A stretch of 64,000 bases of DNA, taken from UBA3855 sp964472035. GTDB lineage: Bacteria; Bacillota; Clostridia; Oscillospirales; Ruminococcaceae. The notes beneath the pieces were generated by a model that was given only the letters and a program-made list of their open reading frames with translations, searched no databases and was not told the origin of the DNA. The stretch covers positions 1 through 64,000 of the forward strand of contig CAYYIT010000007.1 in NCBI GenBank assembly GCA_964472035.1, written 5' to 3'. Of the stretch, positions 1-7,902 are shown piece after piece. Numbering within the stretch: the first letter of the stretch is position 1; each line of letters starts with the position of its first letter. The position numbers and the translations under genes are program-made.

Positions 1-153
1 ATGAATTCTTTTCAGAATCTCATATGGTCTTTCCTTACGGTAGTCAAGCTGGGGAGCAATGATATTTTTCTCTTCCATCAGTTGGCAAAGCGCCTGATAA
101 TTGCGATTATACGAGCTTTCCATATATCCATGCAATGAAATCACTTTGACCAT
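1..153 (-). CDS. Partial alpha/beta-hydrolase, YqiA-like esterase (N-terminal 51 residues)
   Basis: This gene runs off the left edge, so only its first 51 residues are visible. The protein begins MVKVISLHGYMES, and the LHG motif after a short hydrophobic strand is typical of the oxyanion-hole region of small alpha/beta-hydrolase esterases of the YqiA/UPF0227 type. The catalytic serine, Asp and His would lie outside the window, so activity cannot be judged. The start is fixed by an AGGAGG-type site about 7 nt upstream, located inside the end of the DprA-like gene; the two genes are 2 bp apart and almost certainly cotranscribed. The family assignment rests on one short motif and is tentative. 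Confidence 0.5.
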   Translation of the reverse strand, partial: MVKVISLHGYMESSYNRNYQALCQLMEEKNIIAPQLDYRKERPYEILKRIH

Positions 154-155
154 AC

Positions 156-821
156 TTATCCCTCCTGTTGTAAATACTTTTCTATCTGAACGCCGCTAAA
201 ACAATCTCCGAGCGGTATCGCACCCTTTTGGAGCAATCCCATATTTCCTAAATAGTCAAGATGATTCCAGCAAAACACAGGGCTGATATGATTCTGCATC
301 GAATACATCGCCCCACTCCACGATCCGCCTTTTTCAAAATCGCAGCGTACAACGATCGTCCCGATAGAATGAGCATAAATGTATTTGTTCCGTCCAAACG
401 CCGCACTTGCTTTGAAGCTCGCCTCCGGCGGAACATGGGATAACAGCAGAAGCTTTCCATTACGGATTGCTGCGAATGTTTCCGGCTCCTTAACACGCTC
501 AGCAAGGGAATGACAGACAAAGTGAATGCAGATATTTCCATTCCGAATGGATGTAAGTCCTGCAACACTGTCTACTCCCTCTGCACCACCTGAAACAACG
601 CCGTATCCCTGGGCATTAACTTGCTTCACAGCATATTCTGTAAATCGCACACCACTTTCATCAATACGCCGTGAACCAACAAATCCCACACATTTCCGCT
701 CCAGCAGAGACAGGTCACCTGCATAGTAAAAAATCATGGGGGCTTTCACACCGAATTTTTGCTTCAAACGTTCGGGATATTGCGCATCATCATATGCGAC
801 ACTGCAGATTGCAGCTTCCAT
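156..821 (-). CDS. Short DprA/Smf-like Rossmann-fold protein
   Basis: The 221-residue protein resembles the nucleotide/ssDNA-binding Rossmann core of DprA (Smf), the RecA loader for incoming single-stranded DNA. Visible motifs are FVGSRR near residue 50, where DprA has a VG-[ST]-R motif, the SGGAEGVDSVA segment near residue 78, and a GGSWSGA segment near residue 165 corresponding to the KSG loop. It is much shorter than usual DprA (about 360 residues) and lacks the C-terminal winged-helix domain. The start at 821 is preferred over the ATG at 857 because AAGGAGTG sits 6 nt before it. It lies in a four-gene minus-strand operon with an esterase-like gene. Stand-alone DprA-like proteins also occur in defence and mobile-element contexts, so a role other than transformation is likely. 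Family call fairly firm, role unknown. Confidence 0.75.
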   Translation of the reverse strand: MEAAICSVAYDDAQYPERLKQKFGVKAPMIFYYAGDLSLLERKCVGFVGSRRIDESGVRFTEYAVKQVNAQGYGVVSGGAEGVDSVAGLTSIRNGNICIHFVCHSLAERVKEPETFAAIRNGKLLLLSHVPPEASFKASAAFGRNKYIYAHSIGTIVVRCDFEKGGSWSGAMYSMQNHISPVFCWNHLDYLGNMGLLQKGAIPLGDCFSGVQIEKYLQQEG

Positions 822-887
822 TTGTATCACTCCTTGTCTAATATTTCCGTTTTTCATATTTACAAATTTCCAAGTGTTATTATTGCT

Positions 888-1253
888 TCATCCTGTAATT
901 TCTATTGTTATTTTTGCCCGTTCAAATCCCCTATGTTCTGATAGAAAGTCAGCAATCACGCGCTTCCACTGTACATTGTGCTCTGGAATCCGGAACAGCA
1001 CTTCTTCTGAAAAACATCCCCATACACGCACTTTACACCAGTTTTTGTGATATAGTGCAAGAACAATCTGTTTCTGTTCCTCCGTCGGATGATCTAGAAA
1101 ACCCCGTGCAATTTCTTGTTCCAATTCAGAGCCATGTTCCAGCAGAATTACGGGAATATTGTAAAACTCAAAATTTGCTGCAGGATGATGAAGAACACTA
1201 ATGGCTTTTCCTGTAATGGAAAGCAGCCAGGCTCTGTTTGTGAAAGCATCCAT
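888..1253 (-). CDS. Hypothetical protein, 121 aa
   Basis: I do not recognise this protein. It is 121 residues, soluble, with no signal peptide or membrane segment, and contains three tryptophans and a mixed helix/strand pattern. The start at 1253 (MDAFTNRAW) is chosen because AAAGGAGT lies 7 nt upstream; a longer frame reaching to 1286 has no ribosome binding site. It sits 66 bp upstream of the DprA-like gene on the same strand and downstream of the basic 91-aa gene, so the four appear to form one transcription unit. Its only clue to function is that neighbourhood. Confidence 0.7.
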   Translation of the reverse strand: MDAFTNRAWLLSITGKAISVLHHPAANFEFYNIPVILLEHGSELEQEIARGFLDHPTEEQKQIVLALYHKNWCKVRVWGCFSEEVLFRIPEHNVQWKRVIADFLSEHRGFERAKITIEITG

Positions 1254-1360
1254 GATATTACTCCTTTCAATCTTTATGGGGGTCAATATGGCATTTCATC
1301 AATGGGCAATCACCAGACCAAGTCGAATCACGTTTCAACTAAATTCTCTGAAATCTGTTT

Positions 1361-1636
1361 TTATTTCCATCGGTATGCTTTATACCACCACTTCGTATCA
1401 TCATTAAAATTCCACCCCCTCATCATGTGCCCGAGCACTTTGTCTTTATGGATTTTCGTCATTTCGGCGTATGTACAACGAAACCTGTATTCATAAACTA
1501 ACCATCTGATTGTTAAGCGCTTATAACCTGCGTATTGCAGGGAATCTTTCGAATGCCGAACACGACGGTTGGCTGTTTTCTTCCCCCCTTTTTCATGTCG
1601 CTTATATATCGGATGTTTCTTGTAGCTCCGGCTCAT
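1361..1636 (-). CDS. Small basic protein of the MSRSYKK type, unknown function
   Basis: The 91-residue protein is strongly basic, especially over its first 40 residues (MSRSYKKHPIYKRHEKGGKK), and rich in tyrosine and tryptophan at its C-terminus. Proteins starting MSRSYKK with a following R/K-rich KxANRxVR segment are, from memory, widespread small hypotheticals in Firmicutes, often in phage or accessory DNA; no function is known to me. The start is set by AAAGGA 8 nt upstream, discarding a 21-residue extension. A good promoter lies at 1745-1773. It is the first gene of the minus-strand mini-operon. The charge suggests nucleic-acid binding, but that is inference. Confidence 0.7.
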   Translation of the reverse strand: MSRSYKKHPIYKRHEKGGKKTANRRVRHSKDSLQYAGYKRLTIRWLVYEYRFRCTYAEMTKIHKDKVLGHMMRGWNFNDDTKWWYKAYRWK

Positions 1637-1744
1637 AAAAGTATCCTTTCTTTTCAAAAGCGTGACATTCCATCGTTCTGTGGAATCAGCAGAATGCAAA
1701 TAACATTCCCTCTTGATTTGTTTGGTTTCGCATATCCTAATTGT

Positions 1745-1773
1745 ATTGTATCAGATAATTTGGCGTTTGTCAA
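1745..1773 (-). promoter_or_regulatory. Sigma-A promoter for the left-end minus-strand operon
   Basis: On the minus strand TTGACA (1768-1773) is followed after exactly 17 bp by TACAAT (1745-1750). It lies about 110 bp upstream of the 91-aa gene and points towards it. Confidence 0.8.
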
Positions 1774-2089
1774 GAGAAACAGCACTGTTTTTTTCCAGGT
1801 CACATCATTTCGTCCGGAGGTGTCCATTAAACAACCCTGACAGACATCCCATTTTGGTGATTAGAAATTGATATTTTCATACTGTCCTATATATAAATAA
1901 AAAAGGAAATAGAAAAAGAGGATTTTGATTAAAAAATGATCATTTTCATTTCCTGTATAATACTACAAAATTGTTGAGGCGATTGCAACCACACAACCCT
2001 CCAACATCCGAAAGAAATCCTTGTATGCCCTGCAATGAGGGTGCAGTGTTCTTCCACCGGATAACATCTAAGAGAAAATCAAAAAATTC
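1774..2089 (+). other. AT-rich intergenic stretch without a gene
   Basis: This gap of about 315 bp separates two divergent promoters. It contains short A- and T-rich runs (for example around 1895-1955) and a TATAAT-like hexamer near 1965, but no reading frame with a plausible ribosome binding site and no long inverted repeat that I could see. Confidence 0.5.
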
Positions 2090-2118
2090 TTGACAGAAAT
2101 GGCCAAACATAGTATAAT
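2090..2118 (+). promoter_or_regulatory. Consensus sigma-A promoter for the methylase gene
   Basis: TTGACA at 2090-2095 and TATAAT at 2113-2118 are separated by 17 bp: a full consensus promoter. The start codon at 2160 is about 40 bp downstream and is preceded by GGAGG at 2149-2153. Confidence 0.92.
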
Positions 2119-2159
2119 ACAAGCAGGATATCTCTAACCAATCAAAACGGAGGACCCCT

Positions 2160-3833
2160 ATGACCACAGAGAAAATACGAAGCCTAAGAACACTGAACTG
2201 CAATAAAGTCCGCAGATACCTGATTGATACATTTGGTGATTCAGCTCGCACAGCAGCATTTGTTTTGGTAAAAGCAGGAATGACGGATAGGAGCGAACTA
2301 TCCACCATGGAAAGCTTTCTTGCAAGTTGCACTGTTCGTAGTACACTTGTTCCGACACTCTGTTTATCATTGATAGACCAATGGCAGAAACTTTCAGCCG
2401 CAGCAGACGCTTTCACGGTTGAGGAATATGCTGCTTACCTGCTGTTTGACCGCACTGCATCATCGAGACTCAAGCAGGATGAAACTCCGGAATGCTTGAA
2501 TCAACTTGCATTGACGCTGCTTGATATTCAGGCTACGGATTTCGTGGCAAACTTCTGTACGGGTAAAGGTAGTTTTCTGCGTGATACGTATCTGCATGAA
2601 CCTGCTGCATCCTATTTTGGCAATGACATCAATGAGGAAAATCATTTCGCTGCCCTTATGCGAGCTGATTTGCTGGGAGATAATATCAGGATCTCTTCGG
2701 AGGATACGCTGCAGATCGTCGAAAAATTTGACAAGATCTTCGTCGATTGCCCATTCGGTGTAAAACGGAGATTTTATGATCCGGAGTGTAAAAACGCTTC
2801 CTCCGCCGACTGGATGTTTGCTGAGAAGATCATGCATTCCTTGAAAGCCAAAGGCAAAGGAGCGGCCATCCTCACAAACGGCAGTACCTGGAATAAGTGT
2901 GACATGGAAATGCGTAAAGAGTTTGTCATGCAGGGGTACATTGAAACTGTGATTGCTTTACCGGAAGGATTGTTTGAGCAAACTATGGTTGGAACTGTTA
3001 TGGTCATTCTCAGTCGCGACAACGATACTGTTACATTCGTGGATGCCTCGGAACTTTATGTATCCGGCAGACGAAACAATACGCTCTCAGACGAAAACAT
3101 TGCTGAGATCTTTGAAGCAGTGAGGAAGGAGCATCCGAAAAGCAGAAGAATACCGATATCAGAAGTGAGGAAGAACAATTACAATCTTTATCCCTCAACA
3201 TATATGACAGCTCCTGTAATTTCTGATGAAACAAAAGAATACATTCCTTTTTCTGATCTGATTACAAGAATCACCAGAGGAAGTCAGATTAAAGCGAATG
3301 AGCTGGATGAAATTACAAGTGAAACGCCGACCCATTTCCAATTTCTGAAGCTTTCTGATATACAGAGCGGTATCATCAGCAAAGAACTCGCCTACATCAC
3401 AGAGCTTGCCCCAAAGTATGACAAATACTGTCTGAAATCCGGAAGCCTGATCATCTCCAAGAACGGTCTGCCGATCAAGATCGCAGTTGCAGAAATTCCG
3501 GATGGCACAAAGGTCCTTGCAAACGGCAACCTTTACATCATCGAACTGGACACAGAAAAGGTAAATCCCTACTATGTCAAAGCGTATCTCGAAAGTCCCG
3601 AGGGGGATGCGGCATTGCGAAACATCTGCGTAGGTGTGACAATTCCCAATATTCCCGTGGAATCGCTGAAAAAAATCCGTATTCCTATGATCGAGATGGC
3701 TGTACAGAACATCGTTGCCAAAAAGTACCGGAACAAACAGCAGGAAATCCTCTCACTACGACGCAGACTCACAGAAGTGGAGCAGTCACTTTATGGGACT
3801 TATGAGGAGATCGTTATGACTGATATACCATAA
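2160..3833 (+). CDS. N6-adenine DNA methylase fused to a type I specificity (HsdS-like) domain
   Basis: This 557-residue protein has an HsdM-like N-terminal half and an HsdS-like C-terminal half. The SAM-binding motif I is the NFCTGKGSFL segment near residue 130, aligned with the DPACGTGGFL of HsdM. The catalytic motif IV reads DCPFG at residue 197, where family members have NPPF; both the Asn-to-Asp and the Pro-to-Cys changes are unusual and leave activity uncertain. From about residue 365 on, the YIPFSDLI start, the LKSGSLIISKNG segment and the PNIPVESLKKIRIP end match one target-recognition domain, followed by a helical tail. No restriction subunit is nearby. It could be a solitary methylase, part of a defence system with the accessory genes around it, or a regulatory relic. 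Strong promoter and ribosome binding site suggest it is expressed. Confidence 0.8.
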   Translation: MTTEKIRSLRTLNCNKVRRYLIDTFGDSARTAAFVLVKAGMTDRSELSTMESFLASCTVRSTLVPTLCLSLIDQWQKLSAAADAFTVEEYAAYLLFDRTASSRLKQDETPECLNQLALTLLDIQATDFVANFCTGKGSFLRDTYLHEPAASYFGNDINEENHFAALMRADLLGDNIRISSEDTLQIVEKFDKIFVDCPFGVKRRFYDPECKNASSADWMFAEKIMHSLKAKGKGAAILTNGSTWNKCDMEMRKEFVMQGYIETVIALPEGLFEQTMVGTVMVILSRDNDTVTFVDASELYVSGRRNNTLSDENIAEIFEAVRKEHPKSRRIPISEVRKNNYNLYPSTYMTAPVISDETKEYIPFSDLITRITRGSQIKANELDEITSETPTHFQFLKLSDIQSGIISKELAYITELAPKYDKYCLKSGSLIISKNGLPIKIAVAEIPDGTKVLANGNLYIIELDTEKVNPYYVKAYLESPEGDAALRNICVGVTIPNIPVESLKKIRIPMIEMAVQNIVAKKYRNKQQEILSLRRRLTEVEQSLYGTYEEIVMTDIP

Positions 3834-3998
3834 TCAGTTCAGCTGATTGTCCTCTATTAATATATAAGTTTTTTGGAATCTGCGGCATTTATACAAAACC
3901 TGTCATCATGAGATCAGAAAAAGATAATGACGTTATCCAAGTAACAGAAGATGAATTCACTTCCGTTCGTAATATGATGTCTTAAAATGGACACTGAC

Positions 3999-4027
3999 TT
4001 GATTTACTCAATATAACATGCTATAAT
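3999..4027 (+). promoter_or_regulatory. Sigma-A promoter for the HipA-like gene
   Basis: TTGATT (3999-4004) and TATAAT (4022-4027) are separated by 17 bp, about 30 bp before the ATG at 4058, which is preceded by AAAGGAGG. The intact promoter and ribosome binding site argue that the broken HipA-like gene downstream is recent or still used. Confidence 0.85.
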
Positions 4028-4057
4028 ATTCCTATCAGGTAGAAAGGAGGGGCTGAC

Positions 4058-5288
4058 ATGGAATACACACTGATGCATAAGAATATTGCTGCCGCTCAAA
4101 TCGAAATTGATGAAGAAACTGGCAGCATCAATAAAATCATTGATGTTTTCCGTGAGGAACACCTTCCGGTGGGTACTGTATTTACCATGCACCACGAGAT
4201 AAAGGCACAGCGCATGGCATTGAACCACTGGTGGACAGGACGCTCCATTCCTGCAAGCCGCAGCGGTATCCGGGAGGCACTGGACGAACTTGGTATGTAT
4301 GCCACCACGCTCCTGCTGATACATTGTCTGGGACTCAGCCTGTCCGATCATTACTGGGTTAGACCTGCGGACCGTGATTTGAAATGGGAGGATGTCAATT
4401 ACTTTATGAATGATTTTTCCGATGACATCGGTGATGTACTGTTCGGTGCCCCCAAAAAGGAGATCGGATTTGACTACAGCTCTCCCGACAACACCTCCGA
4501 TGGTAATCAAAAAAAAACGCTGGAAGATCATGAATGGTAAACGCTGCCTGATCAAGGAAGGCGTCGCTCCTTACTATCAGCAGCCGTTCAACGAATTGAT
4601 CGCTTCGAAAATCATGAAACGGCTGGACATTCTCCATGTGCCTTATACAGTGATCTGGCAAAACGGAAAGCCCTACAGCGTGTGTGAGGATTTCGTAACA
4701 ACCGATACCGAGCTTATCAGTGCATGGCGTATGATCCAGCTCCGCCCAAAGGAAAATCATGAGAATGGCTATCTGCACTTTGTCAATATCTGCAAAGAAG
4801 CTGGCGTTCCGGATGTTACAGCATCACTGGACCGTATGATCGTGCTTGACTATCTCATCGCCAATGAAGACAGGCATATGAATAATTTCGGACTGCTTCG
4901 GGATGCCGATACACTGGAATGGATCGGCTTTGCTCCCATTTTTGACAGCGGCACCTCACTGGGATATAATACGGCTACACCGCATCTTGCCAGCTATGAT
5001 GCAACCTGCAAGCCGTTCAAAAAATTGCATGATGAACAGCTGAAGCTTGTTTCATCATTCGATTGGATCAATTTTGCAAAACTTGATGGATTGCAAGAAG
5101 AAATTGAAGCAATTCTGTCGGATGAGCGTGTGCAGGAATGCATTGATACGGAAAGAAGAAAGGCTATTATTACCGGCATTATGAAACGCATCGATCAACT
5201 CCGTAAGATTGCTTTCTCACATGCAAAACCGGAACTAAATGATTCGAAAAACGATGTGACGGATGACAGAGCTGAAAAATACTGTTAA
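4058..5288 (+). pseudogene. HipA-like kinase gene interrupted by a +1 frameshift at an A9 run
   Basis: The first frame (4058-4540) gives an N-terminal part ending shortly after SPDNTSDG; the second frame continues from about 4505 to 5288 with KKRWKIMNGKRCLIKEG and the whole kinase domain. The break coincides with nine A at 4509-4517; eight A would restore one frame of about 409 residues. The C-terminal part keeps the HipA-type catalytic signature NEDRHMNNFG and the metal-binding FAPIFDSGTSL segment, so the kinase core is otherwise intact. HipA kinases phosphorylate translation factors such as glutamyl-tRNA synthetase and act as toxins, usually with an HTH antitoxin, which is missing here. The break may be a true mutation, a phase-variable tract, transcript slippage that restores the frame, or a sequencing error. 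No in-frame start with a good ribosome binding site exists for the second part. Confidence 0.8.
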
Positions 5289-5503
5289 ATAAGCAAACGG
5301 AAATAGCAGTAAAATACTTAAAAGGGAGTTATTGCGAAGTTCCTTATTATGTTCGTGAAAGCAGTTATCCTGATGGTGTCGAAATACGAATTGAAAATGA
5401 TCCTTATGGCTTGTTAAACGGCAGCAAATACCATCGTCGTCTCGAACGCGGGATAACAAAAACGGCCCTCTCATCACCGATCAACGATGATGAGAGGGTC
5501 GTG
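5289..5503 (+). other. Gap with a start-less coding-like remnant
   Basis: From about 5278 to 5518 one plus-strand frame stays open and encodes a protein-like string that includes VKYLKGSYCEVPYYVRESS and NDPYGLLNGSKYHRR, but it has a stop immediately upstream and no ATG, GTG or ribosome binding site. It may be the tail of a decayed gene. I cannot assign a family. Its end overlaps the terminator of the opposing gene. Confidence 0.35.
5460..5498 (-). terminator. Rho-independent terminator of the flavodoxin/NifX operon
   Basis: An 11-bp stem (CCCTCTCATCA at 5466-5476 and its complement at 5488-5498) is followed on the minus strand by GGCCG and a T-run. It closes the minus-strand unit ending at 5504. 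Confidence 0.8.
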
Positions 5504-6271
5504 CTATCTGTTCAATGATTCAAAATATTCGTTTTCCCTGCGAACATCTCTGAACACGCCCAATTTCTGATTCAGAGTGTCCTGAACCGGAGGAGGAAGA
5601 ATACGGGCTCTCGCAGGACATTTCGCAACGCATGCCATACACATCATGCACGTTTCGCTGTCCGTCACGACTCCCCCATCCGTGAGGGAAACGGCTTCGG
5701 TCGGGCATACGGAAACACAGAATCCGCAGCCGCCGCACGAATCAAGTGTTACAGGCGCAGCGGATGATTTCTTGCTTTCCTTGTACGGATGATTTCCGGG
5801 AACGTTCACTGTACCTGTGCTGCCGGCTTCGATCGCACTCAGAACACGCTTTGCAAACAGCTGGATTTCCGCAGTATCCGCTGCATCCGGTCTGCCTGCG
5901 CCGACTTCGTGAACGATCGAATGCTGTGCGATCAGTGCAGCGGATGCTGCGATTTCAAACCCGCATTCCGTCATGACATCGTTCAGCTCCAGCAGTGCAT
6001 CTTCATACGCTCTGACACCGTAAACAACAGCAGTAATTGCCTTCTTCCCCCTGCCATTGAGCTGTCTGAGCCGTTCGGATACCAGCGCAGGGATCCGTCC
6101 TCCAAAAACAGGCACAGCCACAACGACCACATCCGATGCAGGGGCAGTCATCGTTTTCGTCGTCAGATCGATCGCATTGACGGATTCGGCGAGGGTGGAA
6201 GCGATCGTCTCCCCTGCCCTTTTCGTTCCGCCGGTGGGACTGAAATAGTAAAAATCAACGTTCTGCAGCAT
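5504..6271 (-). CDS. EFR1-type flavodoxin/ferredoxin fusion protein
   Basis: The 255-residue cytosolic electron carrier has an N-terminal flavodoxin domain (FSPTGGT phosphate-binding loop at residues 10-16, and a VPVFGGRIP segment) and a C-terminal ferredoxin domain with two 4Fe-4S motifs, CGGCGFCVSVCP and CMMCMACVAKCP. This order is that of the EFR1 family of anaerobic Firmicutes. All eight cluster cysteines are present. A GAAAGGAG site lies upstream of the ATG. It follows the NifX-like gene by 27 bp, so the two are probably one operon. The redox partner is unknown. Confidence 0.88.
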   Translation of the reverse strand: MLQNVDFYYFSPTGGTKRAGETIASTLAESVNAIDLTTKTMTAPASDVVVVAVPVFGGRIPALVSERLRQLNGRGKKAITAVVYGVRAYEDALLELNDVMTECGFEIAASAALIAQHSIVHEVGAGRPDAADTAEIQLFAKRVLSAIEAGSTGTVNVPGNHPYKESKKSSAAPVTLDSCGGCGFCVSVCPTEAVSLTDGGVVTDSETCMMCMACVAKCPARARILPPPVQDTLNQKLGVFRDVRRENEYFESLNR

Positions 6272-6298
6272 CGCTCTGCTCCTTTCTCAGGGAGTCAC

Positions 6299-6697
6299 TC
6301 AATGACAACCGTGACTGCCGCATCCGTGGCTGCCGCAGGTGTGACCTTCACCATGCTCATGAGCATGATGGCTGCACTTCACATCGGGATCAAAGCCGAG
6401 TGTGCCGTTCAGAAATGCATGCACAGCGGCATCCGCACTGCCGCTGACACCACCAAACAGCTTAATGCCTGCCTGTGCCAGTGCATTCTGTGCACCGCCG
6501 CCGATACCGCCGCAGATCAGCACTTCCACGCCATTAGCGGCAAGGAAGCCAGCAAGTGCGCCATGACCGCTGCCATTTGTGGGAACGACCTGTTCCCCTG
6601 CGATCTTCCCATCCGCTATATCATACAGCTTGAATTCCGCTGTGTGTCCGAAATGCTGGAAGATCTGTCCATTTTCGTAAGTCACTGCAATTTTCAT
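6299..6697 (-). CDS. NifX/NifB-family protein with a His/Cys-rich tail
   Basis: The 132-residue protein is a stand-alone dinitrogenase iron-molybdenum cofactor domain (NifX/NifB C-terminal family): MKIAVTYENGQIFQHFGHT at the start and a GGIGGGAQNAL segment near residue 75 are characteristic. In non-nitrogen-fixers these proteins are of uncertain, probably Fe-S or metal-related function. The last 25 residues are very rich in His, Cys and Gly (CSHHAHEHGEGHTCGSHGCG), a likely metal-binding tail. The start at 6697 is preferred because AAAGGA sits 10 nt upstream; the ATG at 6715 lacks such a site. It is paired with the EFR1 gene downstream. Confidence 0.85.
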   Translation of the reverse strand: MKIAVTYENGQIFQHFGHTAEFKLYDIADGKIAGEQVVPTNGSGHGALAGFLAANGVEVLICGGIGGGAQNALAQAGIKLFGGVSGSADAAVHAFLNGTLGFDPDVKCSHHAHEHGEGHTCGSHGCGSHGCH

Positions 6698-6768
6698 AGT
6701 ATCAGTTCCTTTCATAAATGATATTTCTTTCCCTGATTATACCATACTTTACATGAAAAGTCAATTTC

Positions 6769-7338
6769 TCATGGGAGCAATCCTGCATATCCGGCAACAA
6801 TGCCCAGTGCAGCAGACAACGCAATGATCAGCACCGGATGTGCCTTGCGAAGAGCGAGAATCGCAGCACCGACAAACATAATCAGTGACAGGTAGAACGA
6901 CGGACTGCTGAAGACCGCTGCGCTAAAACCCGATGGGAAGAAAACCGTCATGCCGACGGATACCACAGCAGACCCGATCATGCCGATCACAGCCGGTTTC
7001 AGACCGGTCATACAGCCGCTGACCGCCCTGCTGCTGCGGAATCGGTCAAAGCATTTTGCAACGATCAGGATCACAATAAAGGACGGCAAGACTACACCGA
7101 GCGTGGCACAGATGCCGCCGATAATTCCTCCGGTCTGATTCCCGACATAGGTGGAAATGTTTACAGCAAAGGGACCGGGTGTACTTTCGCTGACGGCGAT
7201 GAAGTTAACGATCTGTGCATCTGTCATCCATCCCTTAGCAAGCACCTGTTCCTGAATCAGCGGCAACATGGCGTATCCGCCGCCGAATGTGAACAGTCCA
7301 ATTAGGAAGAATGTGAGGAAAAGTTCGAGACAAATCAT
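6769..7338 (-). CDS. chrA: Chromate transporter half, ChrA family
   Basis: This is a single-domain CHR protein of 189 residues with about six hydrophobic segments. The signature FTFGGGYAMLPLIQ lies near residue 17 and ESTPGPFAVN near residue 51. Short CHR proteins work as heterologous pairs, and this one overlaps the upstream paralogue by 4 bp (ATGA), so the two are translationally coupled. The family exports chromate or, in some cases, transports other anions; the substrate here is not shown by the sequence. Confidence 0.87.
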   Translation of the reverse strand: MICLELFLTFFLIGLFTFGGGYAMLPLIQEQVLAKGWMTDAQIVNFIAVSESTPGPFAVNISTYVGNQTGGIIGGICATLGVVLPSFIVILIVAKCFDRFRSSRAVSGCMTGLKPAVIGMIGSAVVSVGMTVFFPSGFSAAVFSSPSFYLSLIMFVGAAILALRKAHPVLIIALSAALGIVAGYAGLLP

Positions 7339-7901
7339 TTCTGCTCCCCCTTTGCCTTTTTACTGATCACAAGGGAATGGATCAGTCCTGCAGCGGCACA
7401 GCCGATAATGATAAAAATGGCGTTGATGCTGGAAAATGCCGCAAGGATAAATGCCGCCGCTGCCACGCACAGGGAAAATGCGTTTTTGGGGCATTGCAGA
7501 TACATCGACCATAATGCTTTGACGATCAGTGCAAGCACCCCCGCACGGATACCGAAAAATGCGTACTGCACTGCTCTGAGTTTTGCAAACTCATTCAGTA
7601 CTGCTGCAATGATCGTGATGATCAGAAAGGACGGCAGCACGATACCGAAGGTAGCCGCTGCCGCACCGGGGAATCCGCACGTCCTGTATCCCACAAAGGT
7701 TGCCGCATTGATGGCGATCGGACCGGGCGTGGATTCGGCAATCGCGATAATATCGAGAATATCCTCATCAACAAGCCACTTTTTCTTTTCACAGACCTCT
7801 TTCTGGATCAGCGGGATCATAGCGTAGCCGCCGCCGAAGGTGAATGCTCCGATTTTCAGGAATGCCAGAAACAGTGGGAGTAAGTTTTGTTTGTTTTTCA
7901 T
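7335..7901 (-). CDS. chrA: Chromate transporter half, ChrA family
   Basis: This 188-residue partner of the downstream CHR protein carries the same motifs: FTFGGGYAMIPLIQ near residue 18 and ESTPGPIAIN near residue 53, with about six membrane segments. Tandem short CHR genes are the usual arrangement in Firmicutes, each protein supplying half of the transporter with opposite topology. It begins 1 bp after the stop region of the isochorismatase-like gene, so the three genes probably share a transcript. Confidence 0.87.
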   Translation of the reverse strand: MKNKQNLLPLFLAFLKIGAFTFGGGYAMIPLIQKEVCEKKKWLVDEDILDIIAIAESTPGPIAINAATFVGYRTCGFPGAAAATFGIVLPSFLIITIIAAVLNEFAKLRAVQYAFFGIRAGVLALIVKALWSMYLQCPKNAFSLCVAAAAFILAAFSSINAIFIIIGCAAAGLIHSLVISKKAKGEQK

Positions 7902-7902
7902 G

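Noticed and set aside
3908..3985. A 25-codon frame between the methylase and the HipA-like gene
   Set aside because: No ribosome binding site, no promoter of its own and too short to judge.
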